Source: an uncultured Acidobacteriota bacterium (GTDB lineage: Bacteria > Acidobacteriota > Blastocatellia > RBC074). From it: DNA of 34,214 bases. Below are positions 26,981-34,214 of this stretch, one piece after another. The position numbers and the translations under genes were made by a program. Location of the stretch: assembly GCA_903862855.1 (NCBI GenBank), contig CAIOZW010000136.1, forward strand, positions 1 through 34,214, read 5' to 3'. Each line of letters opens with the position of its first letter. Positions within the stretch are counted from its first letter, which is position 1. A model generated the notes under the pieces. That model searched no databases. It saw only the letters and a list, made by a program, of their open reading frames with translations, and was not told the DNA's origin.

Positions 26981-27280
26981 TCGTCACGGCCCGACTCCGA
27001 GGCCGGATCGACCCCGCAGATTCAGTTCACCTCAGACCGCAGTATATGGTCATACGCCACCTTGAGCTGGTGACGCAGCAATCCGCAGTGGAGAAGGAGT
27101 GCGCCACCGCCGATGGGCCGAGACTGCCTGCAGCGGCTGGGATCTGGAAAATTCTCTCAACTCATAATACGAGTGCTCTGATTCCGACCCGTGAAGATCG
27201 CAATACCCCTCCGGAGATGTCACTCGGCTTTGCCAAGGCAGGAACACCTCTCGGACGCTCAGGACTCTCCATTCGCCCTT

Positions 27281-27308
27281 TTCACTATCGCCGGATCTGC
27301 ATTATGAT
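27281..27308 (+). promoter_or_regulatory. Candidate sigma70-type promoter for the EEP-family gene
   Basis: TTCACT at 27281-27286 and TATGAT at 27303-27308 are 16 bases apart; the -10 box matches consensus at five of six positions. Transcription would start near 27315, giving a 50-base leader. A GGATC/GATCC inverted repeat overlaps the -10 box and might be an operator. Confidence 0.42.
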
Positions 27309-27364
27309 CCAGCCGTCCAACAATTGGTCGATATCCATTTTTTCCAGACAGGCGGTAACAATCA

Positions 27365-28252
27365 ATGACCGGAATCTTCAAGGCAAGCCTGATCATAATG
27401 GTCGGACTTGTGTCTACACTATACTCAATACAGGGTTTACGGGCTGAGAGCCGGAAACCGGCGCAACTGCGGGTGATGAGCTATAACATCCGCTACGGTA
27501 CGGCAGCGGATGGGGAGAATCACTGGGAGAAGAGGCGTGAGCTGCTCGTTGAGACCATCAGGAACTTCGGCCCCGATCTGCTCGGCACCCAGGAGACTCT
27601 CGGGTTTCAGCGGGACTATCTGGCGCAGCAACTGCCTGGATATGTGGCCATCGGGGTTGGGCGGGATGATGGACGGGAGAATGGTGAGATGACGGCTCTC
27701 TATTTTCGCCGGGAGCGCTTTGAGCAGCTCGATGGGGGCCATTTCTGGTTGAGTGAGACTCCGGAGCTGCCCGGGAGCAAGAGCTGGGATACTTCGTTGA
27801 CGAGGATGGCAAGCTGGGTGAGGCTGCGTGACCGGCATAATCCGCGGAGTCGCCCAATCGTCTTCTTCAATACCCATTTCGATCACCGTGGTGAAAAGGC
27901 ACGCGTCGAGTCGGCACTTCTCCTGCGCCGCCGGGTCGCTGCGCTTGCCGGTCGTGATCGAGCAATCATCACCGGCGATTTCAACGCCGGAGAGGATAGC
28001 CAGCCATATCAGGCCCTCTTTGATCCATCGCAACTGCTTCGCGACACCTTTCGCCTTGCCAATCCCCGCCGGGGAGGCGAAGAGGGAACCTTCTCCGGAT
28101 TCAGGGTCGAGAGAGTCACCGGGCCACGAATCGACTGGATCGGCGTGACCAGAGATTGGCGGGTCAAGGCGGCGACGATCGATCGCACGGCTCGCGACGG
28201 GCGAACACCCTCTGACCACTTTCCAGTCAACGCCATTCTTGAACCGCAATAG
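27365..28252 (+). CDS. Secreted endonuclease/exonuclease/phosphatase-family hydrolase
   Basis: Metal-dependent phosphoesterase fold of 295 residues. The signal peptide (about 1-27, hydrophobic SLIIMVGLVSTLYSI) is followed by the family motifs: LRVMSYNIRYGT, LLGTQETLGFQ with the metal-binding Glu, VFFNTHFDHRGEKAR with the catalytic His, IITGDFNAGEDSQPY with Asp/Asn, RIDWIGV, and the C-terminal PSDHFPVNAIL with the Asp-His pair. All key residues are present, so it should be active. Members closest in sequence style are exported phosphodiesterases or phosphatases often found in carbohydrate or phosphate-scavenging contexts, not DNA repair enzymes. The ATG at 27365 has only a weak upstream AGGCGG. 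The gene is monocistronic, with a candidate promoter upstream, and converges on the subtilase gene across a hairpin region. Confidence 0.93.
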   Translation: MTGIFKASLIIMVGLVSTLYSIQGLRAESRKPAQLRVMSYNIRYGTAADGENHWEKRRELLVETIRNFGPDLLGTQETLGFQRDYLAQQLPGYVAIGVGRDDGRENGEMTALYFRRERFEQLDGGHFWLSETPELPGSKSWDTSLTRMASWVRLRDRHNPRSRPIVFFNTHFDHRGEKARVESALLLRRRVAALAGRDRAIITGDFNAGEDSQPYQALFDPSQLLRDTFRLANPRRGGEEGTFSGFRVERVTGPRIDWIGVTRDWRVKAATIDRTARDGRTPSDHFPVNAILEPQ

Positions 28253-28256
28253 AAAA

Positions 28257-28294
28257 GACGGAGTGAAATGGTGATGCAACCATTTCACTCCGTC
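28257..28294 (-). terminator. Strong 16-bp hairpin between convergent genes
   Basis: GACGGAGTGAAATGGT (28257-28272) pairs perfectly with ACCATTTCACTCCGTC (28279-28294) around a 6-base loop. On the minus strand it runs into TTTTCT, making it an intrinsic terminator for the subtilase gene, 62 bp past its stop. On the plus strand it starts four bases after the EEP-family stop codon but lacks a T-tract, so it would act there only as a stabilising or weak stop structure. Confidence 0.82.
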
Positions 28295-28315
28295 ACTCGG
28301 TATTTGCATTGAAAT

Positions 28316-28352
28316 GAGTGCCGGTGAGACCATCAGGATCGCTCCGGCACTC
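28316..28352 (-). terminator. Second hairpin immediately after the subtilase stop codon
   Basis: GAGTGCCGG (28316-28324) and CCGGCACTC (28344-28352) are perfect 9-bp arms around a 19-base loop, beginning three bases beyond the subtilase stop on the minus strand. There is no T-tract directly after it, so it more likely protects the 3' end or slows polymerase ahead of the main terminator. Confidence 0.45.
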
Positions 28353-28355
28353 GTC

Positions 28356-31300
28356 TTAAGGCACTACAACCATATTACCGTCTTTGTCGAACATCTGTAC
28401 CAACAAACGGTAGTTGGTCTTCATCCACGAATAGCCCTTCACCATGATATACCAATCACCAGGGGCAGGGTTATTGATCTCGCACACTTCGTTCGGCCCT
28501 TTAGTGCCAGATGCACAATTAAAATCATCAGTAGTGGGCTGTTGACCCGCGCGAACGAAGATATCAACATCATCGGCAGTGATCCCGGTTTTTCCTGATG
28601 ACCTGACGATAAGTTTTGTTACCGGTTTTGGTAGAGGTTCGTTCGGTTTAGGTGGAGGAGGTACCTTCACTCGATAGTAGATCTTTTCATCACGCAACAG
28701 AGAACCTGGACAACCTAATTTATCATTTGGTGTCGTATGGCAGTCCATCAGCTCAGTGAAGTTGTAGAGTGGGGCAATGAATGAGATCACTTGGGATTGG
28801 GTTGTCCCGATTGAATTGAACGACTCTACGTTATACTCGTATGTATTTCCAGGGACGAGACCGCTGTTGACCAGAGACTCTGACCCTGGTGCGAGCGTTG
28901 TCACTTCCACCCATTCTGAGAACTTGCCAGTTGAGAGCAGTTCACGTCGGTTGATCCGGTAACCAGCCTCGTTGCCGGCGATGTCCTTCCATCTGATCTC
29001 TGCCATCTTCGGTTTGAATTTTACGGGAACTGCATTGACTGTCAATTCACTCGGTGCGGCCGGAGCCTGCGTCGCCCCGAGTGTGATCACTTTGACCTCA
29101 TTCGATTTGATTGAGTCTGTCGTCATGTTGTAAGCATGCACCTGGTAGACATACTCAGTGTCAGGAGGGAGAGACTCGTTGCTGTAACAGACCCTGTCGG
29201 TTCTAAGCGTGGTCAGCGCATTGCCTGAACATGGATTTTGACTTACGTCGGCCACACGCGTCCAGACACCCGATGAACTGAGACGCCGCATCACCTTGAA
29301 CCCAAATTCATTATTCGAATTGTCCTTCCAGTTCAGAGTGACCCCTAGTTTCGTGGTCGCGCTGATCGTTGTCACATCGACCTTGGTCGCACTGGCAGAG
29401 AGTTCTGTTGGGGGAACGATAGGTGGTTTCAATGTCTTGGCAGTGACTCCGTTCGAGCCCAACGAGTGACCGTAGAGGTTATAAGCAACAATGTAAAAGT
29501 AGTACGACGTTTCAGCTTCGAGCCCATACACCTTGTACTGACTTATATTTTCAGAGACCAGATCAAGGGCGACCATAGAAACACACTTTTTGTCCTCTTT
29601 TTTTACTTTCGGGTCTGGGTCTAAGACCTCCCAATATTTGCAGGGATCACTCGCCAACTTCATAAAGATCAGAAACCCCATCTCATTGTTCGAATTGTCA
29701 GTCCACCTGAGATTGATCTGATTGACAGTGAACGGATTGGCGATGAGGTTTGACGGATTTTTAGGGATGGTGGAGAGTGTTGCCAGTGTATTCAACCTTG
29801 CAAGGCTCCCCTCGATGTTCAGGCGGGGAATGGTAATCCCATTCCGTGAATCGGTGACAGGAGTTCCGGACTCCGTCAGGGCGGCGAGGATGGCTTTGAC
29901 ATCCCTCACATTTGACCCCTGTCTGGCCAGGGCCCATGCGCCGGCAACCTGGGGAGAGGACATCGAAGTGCCCGTTCCAAGGGCATAGGAGCCTCCACTA
30001 ACCGCTGAGTTGATCGAATCTCCAGGTGCAAGAAGGTTGAGGAATTTGGCGCTGTTCGAGAATGAGGCGACCTGGATCGGCTGACCGCTTGGTTCGCGCG
30101 TCGAGCCTACGCTGATTGCCGATGAGATGCAGGCTGGCGCTCCGAGCGCATCAATATCTCCGTTGTTCCCAGCCGGGGCAATCGTGGCGATGTCAACACT
30201 TCGCAACAGATCAATGCCACTCCGGTAAGCCGGTTCGGCATCATCACAGATTTTCTTATAACTTCCACCGCTGAACCCAATATTTACGGCGACGATCTGG
30301 TGTGCCGCTCGAAGCTCATAGACCCGTTCGAGTGCCGCCAACTGGTCGGAGGTGAAGGAGACAAGGCAGGAACTGTTTCCCGATGCGCATCCTGTCTCGC
30401 TGTCCAGGCGCGATGCCACCTGAATCGAGATCAGGTTCGCTTCCGGGGCGACGCCGGAGAAATTTCTTCCAGGGACTTTCTCGCCCGCGGCGATACCGGC
30501 CACGTGGGTTCCATGGTCGCAATCGGCACCTTCGACCTCACAGGGAATACCGGAATTGACCGATTCTGATCTCTCGAGCTGGGCTGGACAGAGTGAGGAG
30601 ATTCCGCTGAGCGGAATATTGCTTGAATAGCAGGCCTCGGCAACGACACGGCCTGAAAGATATGAATGAGCCTTATCGATACCGGTATCAAGAAAAGCAA
30701 TGGCCTTGCCCGAGCCGGTCGGTCCACTCTCCAAGACCTGCCCGGCACCAACGGCAGCTCCTCCACTCGACTGACTCGGGAAGGAGACGGTATCATCCTG
30801 GATATCGAGCGCAAACGGTGAAGACCGCAGACTTTCAAAGCCCGCTTGACTGACGCGCAGTCCGAGATATGGAATGTATTTGAATGACTTGATCGAAGTC
30901 TGATCGAACCCTTTCATACTGTCGAGCAGACGCTGACGCACCCGGACGATCATCTCCCGCTGCGCTTCGATCTCGACCGGTGCTTTGAAAGCCCCTTCAG
31001 GCTGATAGGGGAGTCGCAATCTGATCAGATATGGATGCTTGACCTCTTCATCGGTCCGCACCGCCAGCTCGGCGAAGTGGCGGTCTGCCTCCGCTGTTCT
31101 GACCATTTTGGCAGCTTCATCTTCGAGACGCTGCAGGTTGGAGGAGAGATCTGTTGATACTCCTGTTCCCTGAGGTGTCTGAAGCGCCTGGCTCGCCCGG
31201 GGCACGGGCGTTCTGGCGAAAGCCGAGAAAAAGAGATTGAGTTGAACCAGCAACAGGGCAAATGTCAGAAGGTTGATAAACAGCCTCACCGACAATCGTG

Positions 31301-31385
31301 GGTTATGGGATATCTCAGCTCTTCTGACCTTCGCGATGCGTTTGAAATTGAACCTGACAAGTGAAAACTTTTTCTGTGTGTCCAT
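28356..31385 (-). CDS. Secreted subtilisin-like serine protease (S8) with three Fn3 domains and PPC domain
   Basis: A 1,009-residue extracellular protease. The N-terminus has a long basic n-region before a hydrophobic segment (about 35-57, FINLLTFALLLVQLNLFFSA), acting as a signal peptide or anchor. Residues about 70-215 look like a pro-region. The catalytic triad is complete: D233 in FLDTGIDKAHSY, H291 in DHGTHVAGIAAG and S474 in GTSMSSPQVAGAW; the oxyanion Asn is likely in IAPAGNNGD. Three fibronectin type III domains follow (about 540-650, 656-765, 771-870), each with a WTDNSNNE-like or WKDNSNNE-like motif. The C-terminus (about 875-1005) is a pre-peptidase C-terminal (PPC) domain, usually cleaved or used for surface association. 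ATG 31385 has AGAGAG five bases upstream. The gene is single, with terminator hairpins downstream. Confidence 0.94.
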   Translation of the reverse strand: MDTQKKFSLVRFNFKRIAKVRRAEISHNPRLSVRLFINLLTFALLLVQLNLFFSAFARTPVPRASQALQTPQGTGVSTDLSSNLQRLEDEAAKMVRTAEADRHFAELAVRTDEEVKHPYLIRLRLPYQPEGAFKAPVEIEAQREMIVRVRQRLLDSMKGFDQTSIKSFKYIPYLGLRVSQAGFESLRSSPFALDIQDDTVSFPSQSSGGAAVGAGQVLESGPTGSGKAIAFLDTGIDKAHSYLSGRVVAEACYSSNIPLSGISSLCPAQLERSESVNSGIPCEVEGADCDHGTHVAGIAAGEKVPGRNFSGVAPEANLISIQVASRLDSETGCASGNSSCLVSFTSDQLAALERVYELRAAHQIVAVNIGFSGGSYKKICDDAEPAYRSGIDLLRSVDIATIAPAGNNGDIDALGAPACISSAISVGSTREPSGQPIQVASFSNSAKFLNLLAPGDSINSAVSGGSYALGTGTSMSSPQVAGAWALARQGSNVRDVKAILAALTESGTPVTDSRNGITIPRLNIEGSLARLNTLATLSTIPKNPSNLIANPFTVNQINLRWTDNSNNEMGFLIFMKLASDPCKYWEVLDPDPKVKKEDKKCVSMVALDLVSENISQYKVYGLEAETSYYFYIVAYNLYGHSLGSNGVTAKTLKPPIVPPTELSASATKVDVTTISATTKLGVTLNWKDNSNNEFGFKVMRRLSSSGVWTRVADVSQNPCSGNALTTLRTDRVCYSNESLPPDTEYVYQVHAYNMTTDSIKSNEVKVITLGATQAPAAPSELTVNAVPVKFKPKMAEIRWKDIAGNEAGYRINRRELLSTGKFSEWVEVTTLAPGSESLVNSGLVPGNTYEYNVESFNSIGTTQSQVISFIAPLYNFTELMDCHTTPNDKLGCPGSLLRDEKIYYRVKVPPPPKPNEPLPKPVTKLIVRSSGKTGITADDVDIFVRAGQQPTTDDFNCASGTKGPNEVCEINNPAPGDWYIMVKGYSWMKTNYRLLVQMFDKDGNMVVVP

Positions 31386-32481
31386 AATGACTCTCTTCTA
31401 AAGACGGATACGTTGTCCGATTTCCAGTTTTTTGTCTGGTTTGGTACGAAATTTTATACTGGACTCCTGATTTCGGATGTTCATACTAAGCCGACTCGAC
31501 TTTTCAGCAGGACATCTGAAGCAGGAGGCAGAACTCGATTACGGTATTGTGTGCAGTTTTTCAAATATCAGGCAGAGTTGTGACACTGATCCAAGCCAAC
31601 TCTTCACTTAAGGGAGTGTAGACCAGCAAGAACCGGTTGGTACGATCTCTGCGTCAGCTGCGAACGATGTCTGTGTCTGCAACTCTCATACCGCAAAACG
31701 AAGATTAACGAACCTTGAGCCTAATTAAAGAGTGGGCTCACTTGACACCCTGATTTTCTAATGTTTAAGCGTTCGCAGTATAATTAAAATGCAATCAATT
31801 AATCAATTGAGATCATGTAAATTTGTTCATAAGTTAAAATAAATATCTAAAGTGGCCTATCCGGGAACGATTTCCGGCCTCTTGTCGGCGAAAAAGGATC
31901 TTAGAGGGTCAGAAATCGACATCTCGGTCAAATTTTCTCAGATTCGACCCTGCCATAATGTGCTGGCAAGATTGGCGCAATAAGTTTTTAATTTATCTGA
32001 TGTGGAGGACGAGTCGCCCGACTGAAGACCCCGTCAAGCCCAGACAAGGTGTAAAACTTACATTTTACAGATGACATCTTACCGGTCTCTAGTGATTAGA
32101 AAGCTTTCGATATCCAAAAATGATCTTCAAGTGAGGTGTGGCCCATTTCCAATCGATGGGGGACACTTTACTGATTGCTGGATTGACGGAGGCTGAAAGA
32201 GGGTCAATCAGTCGCTCTTGAGGATTAGAAAGCACAGATTCCGACTTTGGTCCTCGGATCGTGCATAATTTATCGGATTGTGAGACTCTCCAGGCATTCA
32301 GTAGAGAGGTTCGACAGAACTGTCTGGTGGTGCGGATTTTTGGAGTGTCAGAAGAGGAGACCATCAAAGCTCTTCCTGGCAGGCAAAGAGTGCAAGGATT
32401 GCCGGCTGGTGGGGATCTGCACGCGCCCTGGAGACTGCATTTTAAGAACAAGCAACTTCCTGACCCTGGCAAAGGAGACTG
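31386..32481. other. 1.1-kb AT-rich intergenic region without a recognisable gene
   Basis: This is the longest spacer in the window. On the minus strand, TATAAA at 31453-31458 could be the -10 box of the subtilase promoter, but its -35 is poor. On the plus strand, TTGACA (31742-31747) and TATAAT (31779-31784) are near consensus but 31 bases apart, so they do not form one promoter. The sequence from 31795 contains tandem AATCAATT units. Around 32012-32023, AGTCG/CGACT forms a small stem with a 2-base loop. GATTAGAAAGC occurs twice, near 32094 and 32223. Open frames near 32247-32482 and the antisense frame from 32089 have no recognisable content. Confidence 0.5.
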
Positions 32482-33765
32482 ATGAAGATAGCAACTCTGA
32501 TTGTGATTCTGCTTATGTCCAATGTGGGCAGAGCGGAGAACCTGCTCAAAGCTGGCATCGCTCGCGTCGAGATCACGCCATCGACACTGATGCCAATGTA
32601 TGGATATGCCAATCGCAAATGCGGACCAGCCAATGGCACGCATGACCCGCTTTATGCCAAGGTTCTCGTCCTGGAGTCCGGGGATACACGTCTCGCGCTG
32701 GTGACATTGGATCTGGGAAGCATGGTTTCCGAGACTCTTCAGCGTGAAGTGGCCGAAAAGCTGCAAATACCGGTTCTGCTGCTTGCCGCCTCGCACACCC
32801 ACTCGGCGCCGTCATTTCTGCCTTTTGGGAGTTCTCCGGTTCAGAGTCCGGAGGCCAGTGCATATCTGGCTGAGGTAGAGCGAAAGATATTCAAGGCGAT
32901 TGCCGAGGCCAAAGCGGCGATGTTTCCGGCCAGACTGGGCATTGGTCGAGGGACGATGCCCCTCGGTTACAACCGACTTCTGCAACGCGACAATGGAAGG
33001 GCACGGGCATTGTTCGACAATCTCGAGCGTATACCCTATGGTCCGGTCGATTCGGAGTTCGTACTTCTTCGGGTCGAGGATATGAGTGGGAAGGTGCGCG
33101 TACTCATGGTCCATTACGCCGTTCACGCCGTCGTCCTCGGAACGACCAACTGCAAATATTCGGCAGACTACCCGGGGGTGATGCAGGCGCGGGTGGAGAA
33201 GGGGTTGGATGGCACCCAGGTCATGTTTGTGCAGGGTGGGGCAGGTGATATCAACCCCCTGTTTCTGGCACGATCGGGAAGGGAGGATGAAGATTTTGCA
33301 GTGGTTCAAAAGATGGGAGAGTTGCTGGGTGATGAGGTCCTGCGAGCGAATAGCCGAGTCAAGCCACTCGATCTGGTCACTGAACCATTCAGGTGGAAGA
33401 GTGAAGTCCTCACATTCGAGGATCGGTGGGAGAAGGGGAAGAGTCTCGAGGTCGGGATCACGACGCTGCTGATCAATCGCGAACTGGCAATTGCCGCCGT
33501 GCCGGGTGAGCCCCTGCAGCGACTCCAGAGGATCTGGAAGGAGCAGGCAGATGTTCCCAACGCTCTCTTCTATGGGTATACGTTCAGTGCAGGTGGCACC
33601 TGGCCAGGGTATATTCCGGATCTACGGTCGGCCGCATACGGAGGATATGGAGCAGATGTAACCACCCGCATCGAAGTCGGTGCCGGGGAAAAGATCATGC
33701 TTCGCCATCTGACCAATCTCTATGATCTGCGCGGGATGTGGCGCGACAAACCCGGCCAGCCATGA
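32482..33765 (+). CDS. Secreted neutral/alkaline ceramidase N-domain protein, probably not a ceramidase
   Basis: A signal peptide (about 1-18, MKIATLIVILLMSNVGRA) precedes a single ceramidase-N-like domain, with LLKAGIARVEITPSTLMPMYG, the His-rich ASHTHSAPS (H105, H107) and VHYAVHAVVLGTTN as likely zinc-site segments. In characterised ceramidases the nucleophile is the Ser of a GNLSPN or GDVSPN loop; here the loop reads QGGAGDINPLF, with N258 at that position. At 427 residues it also lacks the C-terminal domain of true ceramidases (about 650 residues or more). It therefore belongs to the large group of ceramidase-N-only proteins of unknown substrate, often linked to carbohydrate or lipid breakdown. 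AAAGGAG lies about six bases before ATG 32482. It is monocistronic and ends before a bidirectional terminator. Confidence 0.9.
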   Translation: MKIATLIVILLMSNVGRAENLLKAGIARVEITPSTLMPMYGYANRKCGPANGTHDPLYAKVLVLESGDTRLALVTLDLGSMVSETLQREVAEKLQIPVLLLAASHTHSAPSFLPFGSSPVQSPEASAYLAEVERKIFKAIAEAKAAMFPARLGIGRGTMPLGYNRLLQRDNGRARALFDNLERIPYGPVDSEFVLLRVEDMSGKVRVLMVHYAVHAVVLGTTNCKYSADYPGVMQARVEKGLDGTQVMFVQGGAGDINPLFLARSGREDEDFAVVQKMGELLGDEVLRANSRVKPLDLVTEPFRWKSEVLTFEDRWEKGKSLEVGITTLLINRELAIAAVPGEPLQRLQRIWKEQADVPNALFYGYTFSAGGTWPGYIPDLRSAAYGGYGADVTTRIEVGAGEKIMLRHLTNLYDLRGMWRDKPGQP

Positions 33766-33849
33766 AGCCAGGCAACCCGGCCGGTGAAAGATGGGGGAGA
33801 TGTTCTTTTGAGAGGAGCGGCAGGGGTATCCACGGTATACAAAAGAGAG

Positions 33850-33876
33850 AAGGGCACCACAGTGGGTGCCCTTTTC
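33850..33876. terminator. Bidirectional intrinsic terminator
   Basis: AAGGGCACC (33850-33858) and GGTGCCCTT (33865-33873) form a perfect 9-bp stem with a 6-base loop. Plus-strand transcripts from the ceramidase-like gene run into CTTTTC; minus-strand transcripts from the tRNA run into CTCTCTTTTG. It serves both convergent units. Confidence 0.88.
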
Positions 33877-33883
33877 AATCGAG

Positions 33884-33959
<76 letters not shown>

Positions 33960-33972
33960 GAACGAAGTAGGG

Positions 33973-34001
33973 ATATTACCTGTCGAGTTCTCATCTGTCA
34001 A
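33973..34001 (-). promoter_or_regulatory. Near-consensus promoter of tRNA-Phe
   Basis: On the minus strand, a perfect TTGACA (34001-33996) and TAATAT (33978-33973) are separated by exactly 17 bases. The predicted start falls near 33966, seven bases before the mature tRNA 5' end at 33959. Confidence 0.85.
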
Positions 34002-34173
34002 TCTCTATGGCTCTATAGTGGAAAATTCCAGGATCTGGGATTCACGATGGGTCTGTTCGAGACGGCCTTTAGACCGACTCTGGTCAGGTTCCGGCGAATT
34101 CCAAATTTATTGATTATTACGTGATCAATGCCAGACCAGGGCTATCGCATTTTCCTGCCACCTATCCGCTCGT

Positions 34174-34214
34174 CTTCGTGGCTTCGTGTGAGATCTCTTT
34201 GACTGGAGGGTTCC
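34174..34214 (+). repeat. Dispersed hairpin repeat, copy 3 (cut by the window end)
   Basis: CTTCGTGGCTTCGTGTGAGA continues to TCTCTTTGACTGGAGGGTTCC and matches copy 2 (26884-26924) at most positions, 28 of 32 over the section starting TTCGTGTGAG. The right arm with CTCACGCGAAG is expected just beyond the end of the window. It lies in the spacer upstream of the tRNA-Phe promoter. Confidence 0.7.

Larger units (their letters stand above)
26653..27364. other. Gene-poor region with repeat and palindromes
   Basis: About 700 bp without a convincing gene. The frame from 26659 to 26880 encodes 73 residues with no recognisable motif. The region holds a TTGTCGA inverted repeat (26734-26759), the second dispersed repeat (26884-26958), an 18-bp palindrome (26963-26980) and, near its right end, a candidate promoter for the next gene. 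The part from 26981 to 27280 is GC-rich like coding DNA but is interrupted in all frames and could be the remains of a lost gene; no homology is claimed. Confidence 0.5.

Noticed and set aside
31742-31784. TTGACA and TATAAT as a sigma70 promoter
   Set aside because: The spacing of 31 bases is incompatible with one promoter.
31997-32027. Hammerhead-ribozyme-like elements CTGATG ... GAAG around a small stem
   Set aside because: The CUGANGA and GAAA core strings are incomplete, and flanking stems I and III could not be formed.
32261-32482. 73-codon plus-strand frame whose TGA overlaps the ATG of the ceramidase-like gene
   Set aside because: The TGATG overlap resembles translational coupling, but the product has no recognisable features, and the downstream gene has its own good ribosome-binding site.
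32089-32802. 237-codon minus-strand frame overlapping the ceramidase-like gene start
   Set aside because: It starts inside the real gene on the opposite strand, is rich in Cys, His and Ser without pattern, and has no known motif.

Overview
The window looks like a chromosomal segment of an Acidobacteriota bacterium. Blastocatellia- or Solibacteres-like lineages fit best, but this is inferred from gene families, not from a marker gene. The pointers are an Oar-type TonB-dependent receptor with an N-terminal carboxypeptidase-regulatory domain, a winged-helix/membrane/PD40-propeller regulator, the planctomycete-cytochrome-C/DUF1549/DUF1553 plus DUF1501 pair, and GC-rich coding sequence separated by more AT-rich spacers. 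No phage, plasmid, IS transposase or CRISPR array is visible.

Layout. (1) 1-2607: a spacer and a ToxR/CadC-like regulator with a beta-propeller. (2) 2658-7685, minus strand: a SprT-like metalloprotease, then, beyond a 450-bp spacer with a dispersed repeat, a compact operon of circularly permuted ATP-grasp, alpha-E protein and transglutaminase, a known association predicted to make or attach peptides. (3) 7824-13153, minus strand: an AddB/AddA-like recombination nuclease pair coupled by a 4-bp overlap. The AddA-like subunit has no nuclease domain and the AddB-like subunit has no Walker A. A divergent ADP-ribosylglycohydrolase follows. (4) 14626-25814: the Oar-like receptor with its own terminator, then a tight plus-strand run of KDPG/KDPGal aldolase, 2-dehydro-3-deoxygalactonokinase, DUF1549/DUF1553 cytochrome-like protein and Tat-exported DUF1501 protein, facing a formylglycine-type sulfatase. 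Together this suggests uptake and breakdown of a sulfated galactose-type polymer, ending in the lower De Ley-Doudoroff (galactonate) pathway. (5) 26056-28252: an XRE regulator, a gene-poor stretch with palindromes and the second copy of the dispersed repeat, then a secreted endonuclease/exonuclease/phosphatase-family enzyme. (6) 28356-31385: a large secreted subtilase with three Fn3 domains and a PPC domain. (7) 31386-34214: a 1.1-kb AT-rich geneless spacer, a secreted ceramidase-N-domain protein whose expected nucleophile is replaced, a bidirectional terminator, tRNA-Phe(GAA) with a near-consensus promoter, and a third repeat copy running off the end.

The least explained items are the three-copy hairpin repeat (4077-4149, 26884-26958, 34174-34214), the one-motor/one-nuclease AddAB variant, the galactonate/sulfatase/DUF1501 locus, and the palindrome-containing region upstream of the XRE regulator.
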